A DNA stretch of 36,456 nucleotides from Clostridiales bacterium (GTDB taxonomy: Bacteria > Bacillota > Clostridia > Christensenellales > Aristaeellaceae): positions 1 to 36,456 of the forward strand of contig JAILIE010000010.1 of NCBI GenBank assembly GCA_024695415.1. The letters are read 5' to 3'. Numbering within the stretch: the stretch's first letter is position 1; the number at the start of each line of letters is the position of its first letter. Both the position numbers and the translations under genes were made by a program. Positions 22,423 to 32,162 of the stretch are shown piece after piece. The notes under the pieces were generated by a model. That model saw nothing but the letters and a program-made list of their open reading frames with translations, was not told the origin of the DNA and searched no databases.

Positions 22423-23037
22423 TCAGCTCTTTCCGAAGACCACCGGCGCGGGCCGGAACACCGGGGCGTCCCGCCGCGGCCCGAGGATCAGGCGGCGGAT
22501 CGGGAACATGAGCAGCAGGCACAGGAGGCCGGTAATGACCACGTCCACGCCCGCGCGGAAAAAGTGGCCGCCGGTCAGCGGGGAACCGCCCAGGTAGATA
22601 TAGGTCACGTTGACCACTTCATAGATGAAGGTGTTCAGCATCGTGCACAGGAGCGTACGCAGCCAGGGCGGCAGCTCCTTCCGGACGCGGTTGGTGGCGC
22701 GCTCGTATTCCAGGGTCTTCAGCGGCTTGTCCGCGAAGCCGAAGGAGCAGAACAGCGTCGTCAGGGTATAGAGGGCCAGGTCCAGGTAGGTGACCGAGGA
22801 GATCATGATCTGCATCAAAAGGCCGTAGATCATGCCGACCCAGAAGGCCCGCAGCTTGCCGTAGGCGACGGTGACGATCCCGATCACCACGTACAGCAGG
22901 TTCGGCGACACGCCGAAGACCTTGATATAGGGGATGACGCAGACCTGGCACAGGTAGCCGAAAACGATCAGGAAGGCCAGCACCAGGTAGCGCCGGATGA
23001 GGCCGGTGCGGATCCGGCGGGAGGGGGAAGACGTCAT
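22423..23037 (-). CDS. mreD: Rod-shape-determining protein MreD
   Basis: MreD is the small integral membrane partner of MreC. The 204-aa protein has about five to six hydrophobic helices, with PNLLYVVIGIVTVAYGKL and WVGMIYGLLMQIMISS matching the family core, and a basic N-terminus. Its ATG overlaps the mreC stop as ATGA, so translation is coupled. A charged loop (LEYERATNRVRKELPPW) in the middle is probably cytoplasmic. Confidence 0.88.
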   Translation of the reverse strand: MTSSPSRRIRTGLIRRYLVLAFLIVFGYLCQVCVIPYIKVFGVSPNLLYVVIGIVTVAYGKLRAFWVGMIYGLLMQIMISSVTYLDLALYTLTTLFCSFGFADKPLKTLEYERATNRVRKELPPWLRTLLCTMLNTFIYEVVNVTYIYLGGSPLTGGHFFRAGVDVVITGLLCLLLMFPIRRLILGPRRDAPVFRPAPVVFGKS

Positions 23038-24560
23038 GGAATATCATCCTCCTCAAAATCCATCGCCTCCGGGTCCGGCGTCAGGTACGGCGTCGGCGTG
23101 GGTTCCCAGGTCGGCGTCGGGCTGGCGGTCGGATCGGCGCCGCGCGGGTTGACCACCTGGTATTCCAGCGGCGCGGTGTATTCCGTGGGCGCGGGGGTTT
23201 CGGAGGGCTCAGGCGTCGGCTCCGGCGTGGGTTCCGGGGTGGATTCCGGTTCCGGGGTCGGGGAGACATAGTCCTCCGGGACCTCCGTGGCCTCGGCGTC
23301 CGGCTCGAACAGGGAGGACGCGATTTCCGGAACGATCGGGGAGGGACGCGCGCTTTCCAGCGGCACCAGCTCCACGTTGGTCCGGCCGTTCTCCCGGCCT
23401 TCGACGGCGATCGGTTCCGGCTCGTAACGCAGGACGATCACGTATTCCAGGTGCTGGAAATCGACCAGCGGTTCGAGCACGATGAACTGCTTGTTGGATT
23501 CCATGCCGCGGGTACTTTCGCGGACCACGCCGATCGGGATGCCCTTCGGGAAGGACATGCCGACGCCGGAGGTGACGACCTGGTCACCGGGGCGGGGCAG
23601 GTTGTCGTCCGGCAGGTAGTACATGCGGCACATGGGCTTCCCGTCGATGCCCAGGGTGCCGCGGACGGTGCCCTGGTCGCGGGAGGACTGGATCAGCGCC
23701 GCGATGGACGCGTTGGAGTCGATGATCGTGCGCACCGTGGCCTCGGTGGCCTTGGTGTTTTCGGTATAGCCGACCAGGGCGCCGGAAATCGTGACGGCCA
23801 TGTAGTCCTTGATGCCGTCGTTCCTGCCCTTGTTGATCGTGAAGGTGGAGAAGTAGTTGGAATCGGACTTGCCGATGACGGTACAGATAATGGGCTGCAT
23901 GTTCGCGTTGGCCCGGATTTCCTCCGACAGGTCCTCATACTGGATCAGGGTATGCTGGAGCTCCTCGGCGAGCATCGCCTGGTAGACAAGCTGCTCGTTC
24001 TTCGCGACGACCTCGTTGTACGCCTGCTCGATATTGCTGCGCAGCTTCATCGAGCGGAAGTAGGAGGCGACGCTCTCCGTCAGCCCGGAGAAAAGGGACT
24101 GGACGGGGGTCACGATCCGGCTGATCAGGTTTTCGGACTGGTCCAGGGCCGGCATGCCCGGAACGCGGTTGAAAATATAGGAAGCGACGGCGAAAAGGAG
24201 CACCAGGGTCACCAGCGTCAGGATGAGGCCGCGCAGGATGCGGTGATCCCCGCGGGAGCGCCTGCGCGTGGTGCCGACGGGCTGCAGGTCGTCGTCGAGC
24301 ATGATGCCGGAGGAATAGACCTTGCCGGTGGCGGCGGGCTTTTCGCGCCCGTTCTCCTTCTCTTCGGCGCTGTCTTCGGAATCGGGTTCCTCCGTCTTCG
24401 CGCGGCCGCGCAGCTTGCGGATCGCTTCGTCGGGGGTGTCGGAAGCGACAGGAGAGGCGTATTTCTCCTCCCCCGCGTCGGGATCGTTGTATATAAAGTC
24501 GTCCGTCACGACCGGACGGCTGTCTTTTTCATTTTTGTTATGACGTTTCAGCCTGGGCAA
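23034..24560 (-). CDS. mreC: Rod-shape-determining protein MreC, extended termini
   Basis: MreC is the bitopic scaffold that links MreB to PBP2 and RodA. The usual core is present: a membrane helix near residue 110, a coiled coil with YNEVVAKNEQLVYQ, and the beta domain with VTISGALVGYTE and GVGMSFPKGIPIGVV. It is 508 aa, against about 280 for many MreC. Extra parts are a charged cytoplasmic N-terminus of about 105 residues and a C-terminal tail of about 120 residues rich in Pro, Glu and Thr (repeated TPEPTPEP units), which would lie outside the membrane. TTG at 24560 is well supported by AGGAGGTGATC 7 bases upstream. Confidence 0.92.
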   Translation of the reverse strand: MPRLKRHNKNEKDSRPVVTDDFIYNDPDAGEEKYASPVASDTPDEAIRKLRGRAKTEEPDSEDSAEEKENGREKPAATGKVYSSGIMLDDDLQPVGTTRRRSRGDHRILRGLILTLVTLVLLFAVASYIFNRVPGMPALDQSENLISRIVTPVQSLFSGLTESVASYFRSMKLRSNIEQAYNEVVAKNEQLVYQAMLAEELQHTLIQYEDLSEEIRANANMQPIICTVIGKSDSNYFSTFTINKGRNDGIKDYMAVTISGALVGYTENTKATEATVRTIIDSNASIAALIQSSRDQGTVRGTLGIDGKPMCRMYYLPDDNLPRPGDQVVTSGVGMSFPKGIPIGVVRESTRGMESNKQFIVLEPLVDFQHLEYVIVLRYEPEPIAVEGRENGRTNVELVPLESARPSPIVPEIASSLFEPDAEATEVPEDYVSPTPEPESTPEPTPEPTPEPSETPAPTEYTAPLEYQVVNPRGADPTASPTPTWEPTPTPYLTPDPEAMDFEEDDIP

Positions 24561-24584
24561 AGGATCACCTCCTGCCTGTTTCCG

Positions 24585-25619
24585 TTATTTGCCCGCGGGC
24601 ACGCCCGCGCCCTTGTTCTGGGGGGATACCAGCTGGATGTTCTCCGTCAGGTAGCCGATGCCGAGGATACAGCAGTCCCCGGGATCCCGGGCCAGGAGCA
24701 CCGGAATGCCGAGGCTTTCGGATATATAGCGGTCCAGCGCGAAAAGGCGGGACCCGTCGCCGGTCAGGTGGATGCCGCCGCGCATGATGTCCGCGGCCAG
24801 TTCCGGCGGCGTGCGCTCGAGCACCCAGCGGATCGCCTTGACGATGGCGCTGCAGGCGCTGCGGACGGCCTCATAGGCCTGGGTGGACGTGAAGCGGACC
24901 GTGCCGGCGGACGTGTTCAGCTGGTTGATGCCCTTGACCAGGATGGAGCGGGGCTCCTCCAGCGGCAGCGCGGCCGCGAGGTCCTTCTTGATGTTTTCCG
25001 CGGTCTGGCGGCCGACGAGGATGCTGCACTCCTTGCGCAGGTACTCGATGATCGCCTCGTCGAACTTGGAACCGCCGACCTGGATACTCTGGGACACGAC
25101 CAGGCCGCCGAGGGAAATGACCGCGACGTCTGTGGTCCCGGCGCCGATATCGACCACCAGGCTGCCGACCGGGTCATAGACCGGCAGGCCGGTGCCGATG
25201 GCGCCGGCGAAGGGCTTCTCGATCAGGTAGACGTGGCGGGAGCCGGCGGCGAAGCGCACGGCCTCGGTCAGCGCTTTGCGGTTCACGTCGTCCAGGTTGC
25301 AGGGAACGGAGACGATGATCCGGGGCTTGCCCAGGTAGGAAACGCCGATCGCCTTGCGGATGAAGTACTTGAGCATGAGCTCGGCGATGTCGAAGTCCGC
25401 GACCTGGCCGTTTTTGATCGGGGAGACGGCGGTCAGCCGGTCCGGGGAGCGGCCAAGCATGAAGGACGCCTCGTCGCCGACCGCGCGCACGGCACGGCGG
25501 TTCTCCCGGTCCAGCACGACCAGCGTGGGTTCGGAAATGACGATGCCCCTTCCGCGGACATACATGCTGAAGTTCTCAGTTCCCAGGTCGATACCGATAT
25601 CAGGTGCCCAGAACGGCAT
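24585..25619 (-). CDS. mreB: Rod-shape-determining protein MreB
   Basis: MreB is the bacterial actin that forms membrane-bound filaments and directs the elongasome. The 344-aa protein has the actin-family ATP motifs: phosphate 1 GIDLGTENF near the N-terminus, phosphate 2 VVDIGAGTTDVAVISLGG (about 156-173) and the adenosine motif IHLTGDGSRL (about 283-292). The first phosphate loop reads GTENF where many MreB have GTANT. AAGGAG lies 8 bases before the ATG. It follows maf by 41 bases and heads mreBCD. Its paralogue Mbl is the main alternative name. Confidence 0.94.
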   Translation of the reverse strand: MPFWAPDIGIDLGTENFSMYVRGRGIVISEPTLVVLDRENRRAVRAVGDEASFMLGRSPDRLTAVSPIKNGQVADFDIAELMLKYFIRKAIGVSYLGKPRIIVSVPCNLDDVNRKALTEAVRFAAGSRHVYLIEKPFAGAIGTGLPVYDPVGSLVVDIGAGTTDVAVISLGGLVVSQSIQVGGSKFDEAIIEYLRKECSILVGRQTAENIKKDLAAALPLEEPRSILVKGINQLNTSAGTVRFTSTQAYEAVRSACSAIVKAIRWVLERTPPELAADIMRGGIHLTGDGSRLFALDRYISESLGIPVLLARDPGDCCILGIGYLTENIQLVSPQNKGAGVPAGK

Positions 25620-25660
25620 AAATGAAATCTCCTTAAGTAAACGGTACGGGACGTACCGGA

Positions 25661-26236
<576 letters not shown>

Positions 26237-26273
26237 CGCCGGAGCCCTCCCTGATCAAAATGTGAACCCAATA

Positions 26274-26282
26274 ATTATAGCA
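26274..26282 (-). promoter_or_regulatory. Extended -10 promoter of the maf-mre operon
   Basis: On the minus strand TGCTATAAT (26282-26274) is an extended -10 element with a perfect TATAAT. A -35 at 17 bp reads only TTTTAT, so the TG extension probably compensates. The maf start is about 35 bases further on. Confidence 0.65.
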
Positions 26283-26308
26283 TAAGATGAAGAGAAATAA
26301 AAGCCAAA

Positions 26309-26338
26309 TTGACAAAAGAGGAGGGGCAGCCCTATAAT
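26309..26338 (+). promoter_or_regulatory. Consensus promoter of the ACT-obg-murC-coaD operon
   Basis: Perfect TTGACA (26309-26314), an 18-bp spacer and perfect TATAAT (26333-26338) lie 36 bases before the first start codon. It is divergent from the maf promoter; the two -10 boxes are about 50 bases apart. Confidence 0.9.
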
Positions 26339-26374
26339 ACACTGTATTTTTATGTGCCGGAGGGAACGGGTAAA

Positions 26375-26647
26375 ATGACGAAAGCACTGATCTCCGTAAC
26401 AGGCCTGGATACCACGGGAATTATCGCGTCGGTGGCGACGCGGCTGAGCGAAATGAACATCAACATCCTGGATATTTCCCAGACGATCCTGGGCGGGTAT
26501 TTCACGATGATGATGGTCGTCGACCTGGACGGGGCAAACCTGGACTTTGAGGAAATCAACCGCAGGCTGCAGCCGGTCCGCGACGAGAAAAAGATGACCA
26601 TCCACATGCAGCGGATGGACATCTTCGATGCGATGCACAGAATCTGA
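26375..26647 (+). CDS. ACT domain protein, UPF0237 family
   Basis: This 90-aa protein is a single ACT domain with the beta-alpha-beta-beta-alpha-beta pattern: [18 protein letters not shown], then [20 protein letters not shown] and MMMVVDL. ACT domains bind amino acids or other small ligands. The UPF0237 family is commonly next to UPF0210, as here, with 13 bases between them. GGAGGG precedes the ATG at 26375 by 10 bases. The ligand and the pair's role are not established. Confidence 0.92.
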   Translation: MTKALISVTGLDTTGIIASVATRLSEMNINILDISQTILGGYFTMMMVVDLDGANLDFEEINRRLQPVRDEKKMTIHMQRMDIFDAMHRI

Positions 26648-26660
26648 CGGAGGCGCGGCC

Positions 26661-28007
26661 ATGATTGAAACAGGCGAAATACTGCAGACGATGCGGATGA
26701 TCCAGGAGGAGAACTTCGACATCCGGACCATCACCCTGGGCATCAACCTGCTCGACTGCTCCGATCCCGACCCGGAGAAATGCGCCGGGCGGGTATACGA
26801 CAAGATCTGCCGGCTGGCCGGCAACCTCGTCCGCACGGGCGAGGAGATCGAGACCGAATTCGGCATCCCGATCGTGAACAAGCGGATCAGCGTGACCCCG
26901 GTCAGCCTGATCTGCCAGGGGGATCCCCGGCCGATCGCGCTGGCCCTGGACCGGGCGGCGGCCCGGGTCGGCGTCAACTTCCTGGGCGGCTATTCCGCCC
27001 TGATGCACAAGGGCTCCACCCGGGCGGACGAGCGGCTGATCGCCTCCATCCCCGAGGTGCTGAGCGAGACGAAGCTTCTCTGCTCGAGCGTGAACGTCGC
27101 GTCCACCCGCTCCGGCATCAACATGAACGCCGTGAAGGAAATGGGCGAGATCATCAAGGAGACCGCGGAGCGCACCGCCGACAGCGACGGCCTGGGCTGC
27201 GCGAAGCTGGTGGTCTTCGCCAACGCCGTGGAGGACAATCCCTTCATGGCCGGCGCCTTCTGCGGCGTCGGCGAGCCGGAATGCGCGATCAACGTCGGCG
27301 TTTCCGGACCCGGCGTGGTCAAGGTCGCGCTGGAGTCCGTGCGCGGCGAGCCCTTTGACGTGATCGCGGAGACGATCAAGCGCACCGCGTTCAAGATTAC
27401 GCGCGTCGGCCAGCTGGTGGCCCGGGAGGCCAGCCAGCGGCTGAACATCCCCTTCGGCATCGTGGACCTGAGCCTGGCGCCCACGCCGGCGCGGGGCGAC
27501 TCCGTGGCCCATATCCTGACCGAGATGGGCCTGGAGATGGCCGGCGCGCCCGGCACGACGGCCGCGCTGGCGCTTCTGAACGACGCGGTGAAAAAGGGCG
27601 GCGTCATGGCCAGCAACCACGTGGGCGGGCTCAGCGGCGCCTTTATCCCCGTCAGCGAGGATATCGGCATGATCGAGGCGGCCGCGAAGGGCGCGCTGAC
27701 GCTGGAGAAGCTGGAAGCGATGACCTGCGTCTGCTCCGTCGGCCTGGACATGATCGCGATCCCCGGGGACACCTCCGCGGCGGCGATCAGCGGCATTATC
27801 GCGGACGAGGCGGCCATCGGCGTGGTGAACAACAAGACCACCGCGGTCCGCGTGATCCCCGCCGTCGGCAAGAAGGCCGGCGACCGGGTCGAGTTCGGCG
27901 GCCTGCTGGGTTACGCGCCCGTCATGCCGGTCAACGAGTGGAAGAACGACGACTTTATCGCCCGGGGCGGACGGATTCCGGCGCCCCTGCATTCCCTGAG
28001 GAACTAA
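26661..28007 (+). CDS. UPF0210/PFL family protein (DUF711)
   Basis: The 448-aa protein belongs to the UPF0210 family, related to the glycyl-radical pyruvate formate-lyase fold but with no proven reaction. Typical stretches are [58 protein letters not shown] and [20 protein letters not shown] at 26661 follows GGAGG by 8 bases; an in-frame ATG at 26628 overlaps the ACT gene. Together with the ACT protein it forms a widely conserved pair that may sense or convert an amino-acid-like ligand; that is inference. Confidence 0.93.
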   Translation: MIETGEILQTMRMIQEENFDIRTITLGINLLDCSDPDPEKCAGRVYDKICRLAGNLVRTGEEIETEFGIPIVNKRISVTPVSLICQGDPRPIALALDRAAARVGVNFLGGYSALMHKGSTRADERLIASIPEVLSETKLLCSSVNVASTRSGINMNAVKEMGEIIKETAERTADSDGLGCAKLVVFANAVEDNPFMAGAFCGVGEPECAINVGVSGPGVVKVALESVRGEPFDVIAETIKRTAFKITRVGQLVAREASQRLNIPFGIVDLSLAPTPARGDSVAHILTEMGLEMAGAPGTTAALALLNDAVKKGGVMASNHVGGLSGAFIPVSEDIGMIEAAAKGALTLEKLEAMTCVCSVGLDMIAIPGDTSAAAISGIIADEAAIGVVNNKTTAVRVIPAVGKKAGDRVEFGGLLGYAPVMPVNEWKNDDFIARGGRIPAPLHSLRN

Positions 28008-28020
28008 AAAGAGGTAAATC

Positions 28021-29289
28021 ATGAGCAATTTTGTGGACCAGGTGCGGATCACCGCCAAGGCCGGCAACGGCGGCAACGGCTCGGCGTCCTTCCACCGGGA
28101 GAAGTACGTGATGAACGGCGGCCCGGACGGCGGGGACGGCGGCTGCGGCGGGGATATCGTATTCTACGCGGACGTGAACATGCACACCCTGCTGGATTTC
28201 CGCTTCCGCAGCAAGTACACCGCCGAGAACGGCGGCGACGGGACCGGCAACCGCTGCACCGGAAAGCGCGGCGAGGACCTGGTGATCAAGGTGCCGGTCG
28301 GCACGGTGATCCGGGATGACGAAACCGGCCGGATCATGGCGGACATGGACAAGGCCGGGGAGTCCCGGGTGCTGCTCAAGGGCGGCAAGGGCGGCTGGGG
28401 CAACCAGCACTACGCCACATCCACCCGCCAGGCGCCGAACTTCGCGCGGCCCGGCGTCAGGACGGAGATCAGGACCCTGCGGATGGAGCTGAAAACCATC
28501 GCGGACGTCGGCCTGATCGGCTATCCGAACGTCGGCAAGAGCTCGATCCTGAGCGTCGTGACCAGCGCGCGGCCGAAGGTGGGCAACTACCATTTCACCA
28601 CCCTGACGCCGAACCTGGGCATCGTGCGCCGGTACGGCCAGGACATCGTGCTGGCGGATATCCCGGGCCTGATCGAAGGCGCGGCGGAAGGCGCCGGCCT
28701 GGGCCACGACTTCCTGCGCCACGTCGAGCGGACGCGGCTCCTGCTGCACGTGGTGGATATCTCCGGCAGCGAGGGGCGGGATCCCCTGGACGACCTGGAC
28801 CGGATCAACACGGAACTGGACCATTACGGCGACCTGTCGGAGCGGCCGCAGATCATCGTCTGCAACAAGACGGACCTGCCCGGCGCGGAAGAGAACCTGA
28901 AGCGGATGCGCGCCCTTGCGGAAGGCATGGGATGCCCCGTCTTCGCGGTCAGCGCCGCGACCCACGAGGGCTTTGACGCCCTGCTGGACGAGACCGCCCG
29001 GATGCTGGAGACGCTGCCGCCGATCCTGCATTACGAGGAGGAGGAAGAGGAGCTGCCGCCGGCGGATCCGGACGCCTTCGAGATCGTGATGGACGGCCCG
29101 GTGTTCGAGGTGACCGGCCCGGGCATGGAGCGACTGATCGACAGCGTGAACTTTGACGATACCGAGAGCCTGAACTGGTTCCACCGGACCCTTCGCCGCC
29201 TGGGCGTGATCGACGCGCTGCGGGAGAAGGGCGCCGGGGAGGGATCCACGGTCCGGATTGCGGATATGGAATTTGACTTTGTGGAATAA
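28021..29289 (+). CDS. obg: GTPase Obg (CgtA)
   Basis: Obg is an essential GTPase that binds the 50S subunit late in assembly and links growth to the stringent response. The 422-aa protein has the three-domain layout: a glycine-rich Obg fold (1-158, for example GGPDGGDGGCGGD), the G domain with GYPNVGKSS (168-176), DIPGLIEGAA and NKTD motifs, and a C-terminal OCT domain (about 345-422) with FEVTGPGMERL. It lies 13 bases after the UPF0210 gene and is followed by yhbY, a recurring pair. Confidence 0.97.
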   Translation: MSNFVDQVRITAKAGNGGNGSASFHREKYVMNGGPDGGDGGCGGDIVFYADVNMHTLLDFRFRSKYTAENGGDGTGNRCTGKRGEDLVIKVPVGTVIRDDETGRIMADMDKAGESRVLLKGGKGGWGNQHYATSTRQAPNFARPGVRTEIRTLRMELKTIADVGLIGYPNVGKSSILSVVTSARPKVGNYHFTTLTPNLGIVRRYGQDIVLADIPGLIEGAAEGAGLGHDFLRHVERTRLLLHVVDISGSEGRDPLDDLDRINTELDHYGDLSERPQIIVCNKTDLPGAEENLKRMRALAEGMGCPVFAVSAATHEGFDALLDETARMLETLPPILHYEEEEEELPPADPDAFEIVMDGPVFEVTGPGMERLIDSVNFDDTESLNWFHRTLRRLGVIDALREKGAGEGSTVRIADMEFDFVE

Positions 29290-29300
29290 CGGAGGAGCAT

Positions 29301-29585
29301 ATGACCGGAAAACAGCGGGCCGTTCTTCGGGGAATGGCGAACACGATTGAAACGATCCTTTACGTCGGCAAGGACGGCGTGACCGACGCGACGGTGAAGG
29401 AATGCTACGACGCGCTGGAGGCGCGGGAGCTGATCAAGGGCTGCGTCCAGCAGGGCGCGCCGCTGACTGCGCGCGAGGCGCTGACGATCCTGTGCGAAAG
29501 GACGGGCGCGGAACCCATCCAGCAGATCGGCCGCCGCTTCGTCATGTACCGGCCCAGCCGGGAGAACCACCGGATCGAGATTTAA
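29301..29585 (+). CDS. yhbY: YhbY family RNA-binding protein (CRM domain)
   Basis: The 94-aa protein is a single CRM domain, which binds pre-50S rRNA. It shows LRGMANTIETILYVGKDGVTD with the conserved GKxG loop, VKECYDALEARELIKGCV, and a C-terminal strand GRRFVMYRPS. GGAGGAG precedes the ATG. It lies 11 bases after obg and 16 before murC, consistent with a ribosome-assembly module inside the operon. Confidence 0.94.
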   Translation: MTGKQRAVLRGMANTIETILYVGKDGVTDATVKECYDALEARELIKGCVQQGAPLTAREALTILCERTGAEPIQQIGRRFVMYRPSRENHRIEI

Positions 29586-29601
29586 CGGAGAGTAAAGGAT
29601 C

Positions 29602-31011
29602 ATGGACACAGCGCAAATCAGGGATTACCGCGGGAAGCGGATCCATATGATCGGCATCGGCGGCAGCAGCATGAGCGGGCTGGCGGAGATGCTGATCGAC
29701 CAGGGGTATACGGTCACCGGCAGCGACCGCGACGAGGGATACCTGATCCACCACGTGCGGGAGGCGGGCGGCACCGTCATGATCGGCCACCGGGCGGAGA
29801 ACGTCCATGGGGCCGACCTGGTAGTCTTTTCCGCGGCGATTCCGGCGGACAATCCGGAGCGCGCGGAAGCGGAGCGCCTGGGCATCCCGACGATGGAGCG
29901 GGCATACTTGCTCGGCCAGCTGATGGAAGGCTTCCCGAAGGCGGTCGGCGTCTGCGGCGCCCACGGCAAGACGACCGTGACCTCCATGCTCAGCCAGGTC
30001 CTGGTGGAAACCGGCATGGACCCGAGCATCCACATCGGCGGGCGGCTGGACGCCATCGGCGGCAGCGTGCGCGTCGGCCACAGCGGGATCTTCGTGGCGG
30101 AAGCCTGCGAGTTCAACCGCAGCTTCCTGCACATGTTCCCGACGGTGGCGGTGGTGCTGAACATCGACGCGGACCACCTGGACTGCTATAAGGACATCGA
30201 CGAGATCGAGGAGACCTTCGGACAGTTCATCCGCCTGATGCCGGAAAGCGGCGTCATCATCGGCAACGGGGACGATCCCCGGGTGCGGCGCCAGGCGGAG
30301 AAGACGGACTACCGGAAGGAATTCTTCGGCGAAGGACCGGGGAACGACTGGTACCCGGCGGACATGGAGGAGGACGACCGCGGATACGCGACCTTCACCA
30401 TCATGCACCGGGACGAAAAGGCCGCCCGGATCCATATGGGCGTTCCCGGATCCTTCAACCGGATGAACGCGCTGGCGGCGGTGGCCGCGGCATATGAGCT
30501 CGGCGTGAACGCGCAGGCCGCGGCGGACGCGCTGGAGAAGTTCACCGGCGCCCACCGGCGCTTCGAGAAGACCGACGAGATCGACGGCGTGGAGATTTTC
30601 CACGATTACGGGCATAACCCGACGGAGATGCGCAACGCGCTGGCCATCGCCCGGAAGCGCTGCAAAGGCGAGCTCTGGGCGGTTATGCAGCCGCATACCT
30701 TCAGCCGGGTGCGGACGCTGTTCGACCAGTACCTGACCTGCACCGCCGTGGCGGACCACACGCTGGTGACGGATATCTGCGCCGCCCGGGAGAAGGATCC
30801 CGGCGACCTGAACAGCGGCATGCTGGTGGACGGCATGAAGCAGAACGGGATCGACGCCGTGTGGACGCCGTCCTTCGACGATACGGAGAACTGGCTGCGG
30901 AGCCACTGGCACAGCGGCGACCTGGTGCTGACCATGGGCTGCGGGGACATCAACCTGCTGAACGACCAGATTCACCGCCACGAGACGGAAAAGGGAGGCG
31001 GACGCGCGTGA
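29602..31011 (+). CDS. murC: UDP-N-acetylmuramate--L-alanine ligase MurC
   Basis: MurC adds L-alanine to UDP-MurNAc using ATP, the first amino-acid step of the peptidoglycan stem peptide. The 469-aa protein has the N-terminal Rossmann motif HMIGIGGSSMSGLAEM (about 15-30), the ATP loop GAHGKTT (119-125), EACEFNRSFL, and the C-terminal HDYGHNPTEM and MQPHTFSR blocks. It lies next to alr, which supplies D-alanine for the same stem peptide, and is divergent from the elongasome operon that uses the product. Confidence 0.97.
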   Translation: MDTAQIRDYRGKRIHMIGIGGSSMSGLAEMLIDQGYTVTGSDRDEGYLIHHVREAGGTVMIGHRAENVHGADLVVFSAAIPADNPERAEAERLGIPTMERAYLLGQLMEGFPKAVGVCGAHGKTTVTSMLSQVLVETGMDPSIHIGGRLDAIGGSVRVGHSGIFVAEACEFNRSFLHMFPTVAVVLNIDADHLDCYKDIDEIEETFGQFIRLMPESGVIIGNGDDPRVRRQAEKTDYRKEFFGEGPGNDWYPADMEEDDRGYATFTIMHRDEKAARIHMGVPGSFNRMNALAAVAAAYELGVNAQAAADALEKFTGAHRRFEKTDEIDGVEIFHDYGHNPTEMRNALAIARKRCKGELWAVMQPHTFSRVRTLFDQYLTCTAVADHTLVTDICAAREKDPGDLNSGMLVDGMKQNGIDAVWTPSFDDTENWLRSHWHSGDLVLTMGCGDINLLNDQIHRHETEKGGGRA

Positions 31012-32162
31012 TGAGGCCCAGGAACATCCGGGTGATCCACCTGGACCAGCTGCGGCGGAACATGGAACTGATCCGCTCCTCCGTTCCGGAAGGCACCCGG
31101 GTCATGGCGGTCGTCAAGGCGGACGGATACGGCCACGGCGCGGCGGAAACCGCGCGGGCGGCCCTCGCCGGCGGGGCGGACATGCTGGCCGTCGCCGCGG
31201 TGAAGGAGGGCACCCAGCTCCGCAAGGCCGGGATCTCCGCGCCGATCCTGGTGCTCGGCGCCGTGACCGCCGCGGATGTGAGCGAAGGAGCAGACTTCGG
31301 TCTGATCCAGACGGTTTGCTCACCGGAAATGGTGTTCCTGTGCGAGCAGGCGGCAAAAGTTACAGGAAAACAGGCCGAGGTCCACTTAAAGGTCGATACC
31401 GGCATGGGCCGGATCGGCGTACGCAGCGAAGAAGAGCGCGACCGCGTGCTCAAAGCGCTTTCGGAATGCCCGCATGTGCGCCTGGCCGGAGCGTTTACCC
31501 ACTTCTCGGACGCGGACGGCGACGAGGACGGCATGGCCTATACCCAGGCGCAGTACGACGCGTTTATCCGCCTGACGGACGGCCTGCCCGAGGGCGTGAT
31601 CCGCCACTGCGCGAACTCCGCGGCGATCCACCGCCGGAAGGATTTCGCCCTGGACATGGTCCGCGCGGGTATCAGCCTGTACGGCTATCCGCCGGTGGAA
31701 TGCGAACTGCCCCTGCGGCCCTGCATGCGCTGGACCGCCAAGGTCAGCTATGTCAAGGAAATCGACGCCGGGGATTACGTCAGCTACGGCCGGACCTTCC
31801 GCGCCGGGGAAAAGCGGACGGTGGCCACCGTTACCTGCGGCTACGCCGACGGGTACCACCGCTGCGCCAGCGGAAAGGCCCAGGTGCTGATCCACGGCAA
31901 GCGCGTGCCGGTGATCGGGCGGATCTGCATGGACCAGATGATGGCCGACGTGACCGGACTGGAGAACGTACAGCCCGAGGACGAGGTCGTCCTGATGGGC
32001 CGGAGCGGGAGCGAGCGCATCACGGCCGAGGACCTGGCCCGGTGGAGCGGGACGATCAGCTATGAGATCCTGCTGAGCGTCGGCAGCCGGGTGGACCGTG
32101 TATTTTCGGATATGAAAGGAACAGACTCAGATGCAGATGAAGTTGAAGCTGAAAGGGAATAA
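31011..32162 (+). CDS. alr: Alanine racemase
   Basis: Alr converts L- to D-alanine with PLP for the D-Ala-D-Ala end of the stem peptide. The 383-aa protein has PLP-lysine Lys36 in VVKADGYGHGA, KVDTGMGRIG, the GISLYGYPP block and the opposing catalytic Tyr259 in VSYGRTF. ATG at 31011 shares one base with the murC stop; a GTG at 31008 is an equally placed alternative after GGGAGG. The C-terminal tail (DSDADEVEAERE) is acidic and overlaps the next gene by 32 bases. Confidence 0.96.
   Translation: MRPRNIRVIHLDQLRRNMELIRSSVPEGTRVMAVVKADGYGHGAAETARAALAGGADMLAVAAVKEGTQLRKAGISAPILVLGAVTAADVSEGADFGLIQTVCSPEMVFLCEQAAKVTGKQAEVHLKVDTGMGRIGVRSEEERDRVLKALSECPHVRLAGAFTHFSDADGDEDGMAYTQAQYDAFIRLTDGLPEGVIRHCANSAAIHRRKDFALDMVRAGISLYGYPPVECELPLRPCMRWTAKVSYVKEIDAGDYVSYGRTFRAGEKRTVATVTCGYADGYHRCASGKAQVLIHGKRVPVIGRICMDQMMADVTGLENVQPEDEVVLMGRSGSERITAEDLARWSGTISYEILLSVGSRVDRVFSDMKGTDSDADEVEAERE

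Noticed and set aside
23081-23300. Pro/Thr/Glu repeats in the mreC end as a possible tandem-repeat array or CRISPR
   Set aside because: The repeats are short, imperfect codon repeats in frame with MreC; no spacers of uniform length.
23451-25625. 724-codon plus-strand frame opposite mreC and mreB
   Set aside because: Antisense shadow of two clear genes; no domain features.
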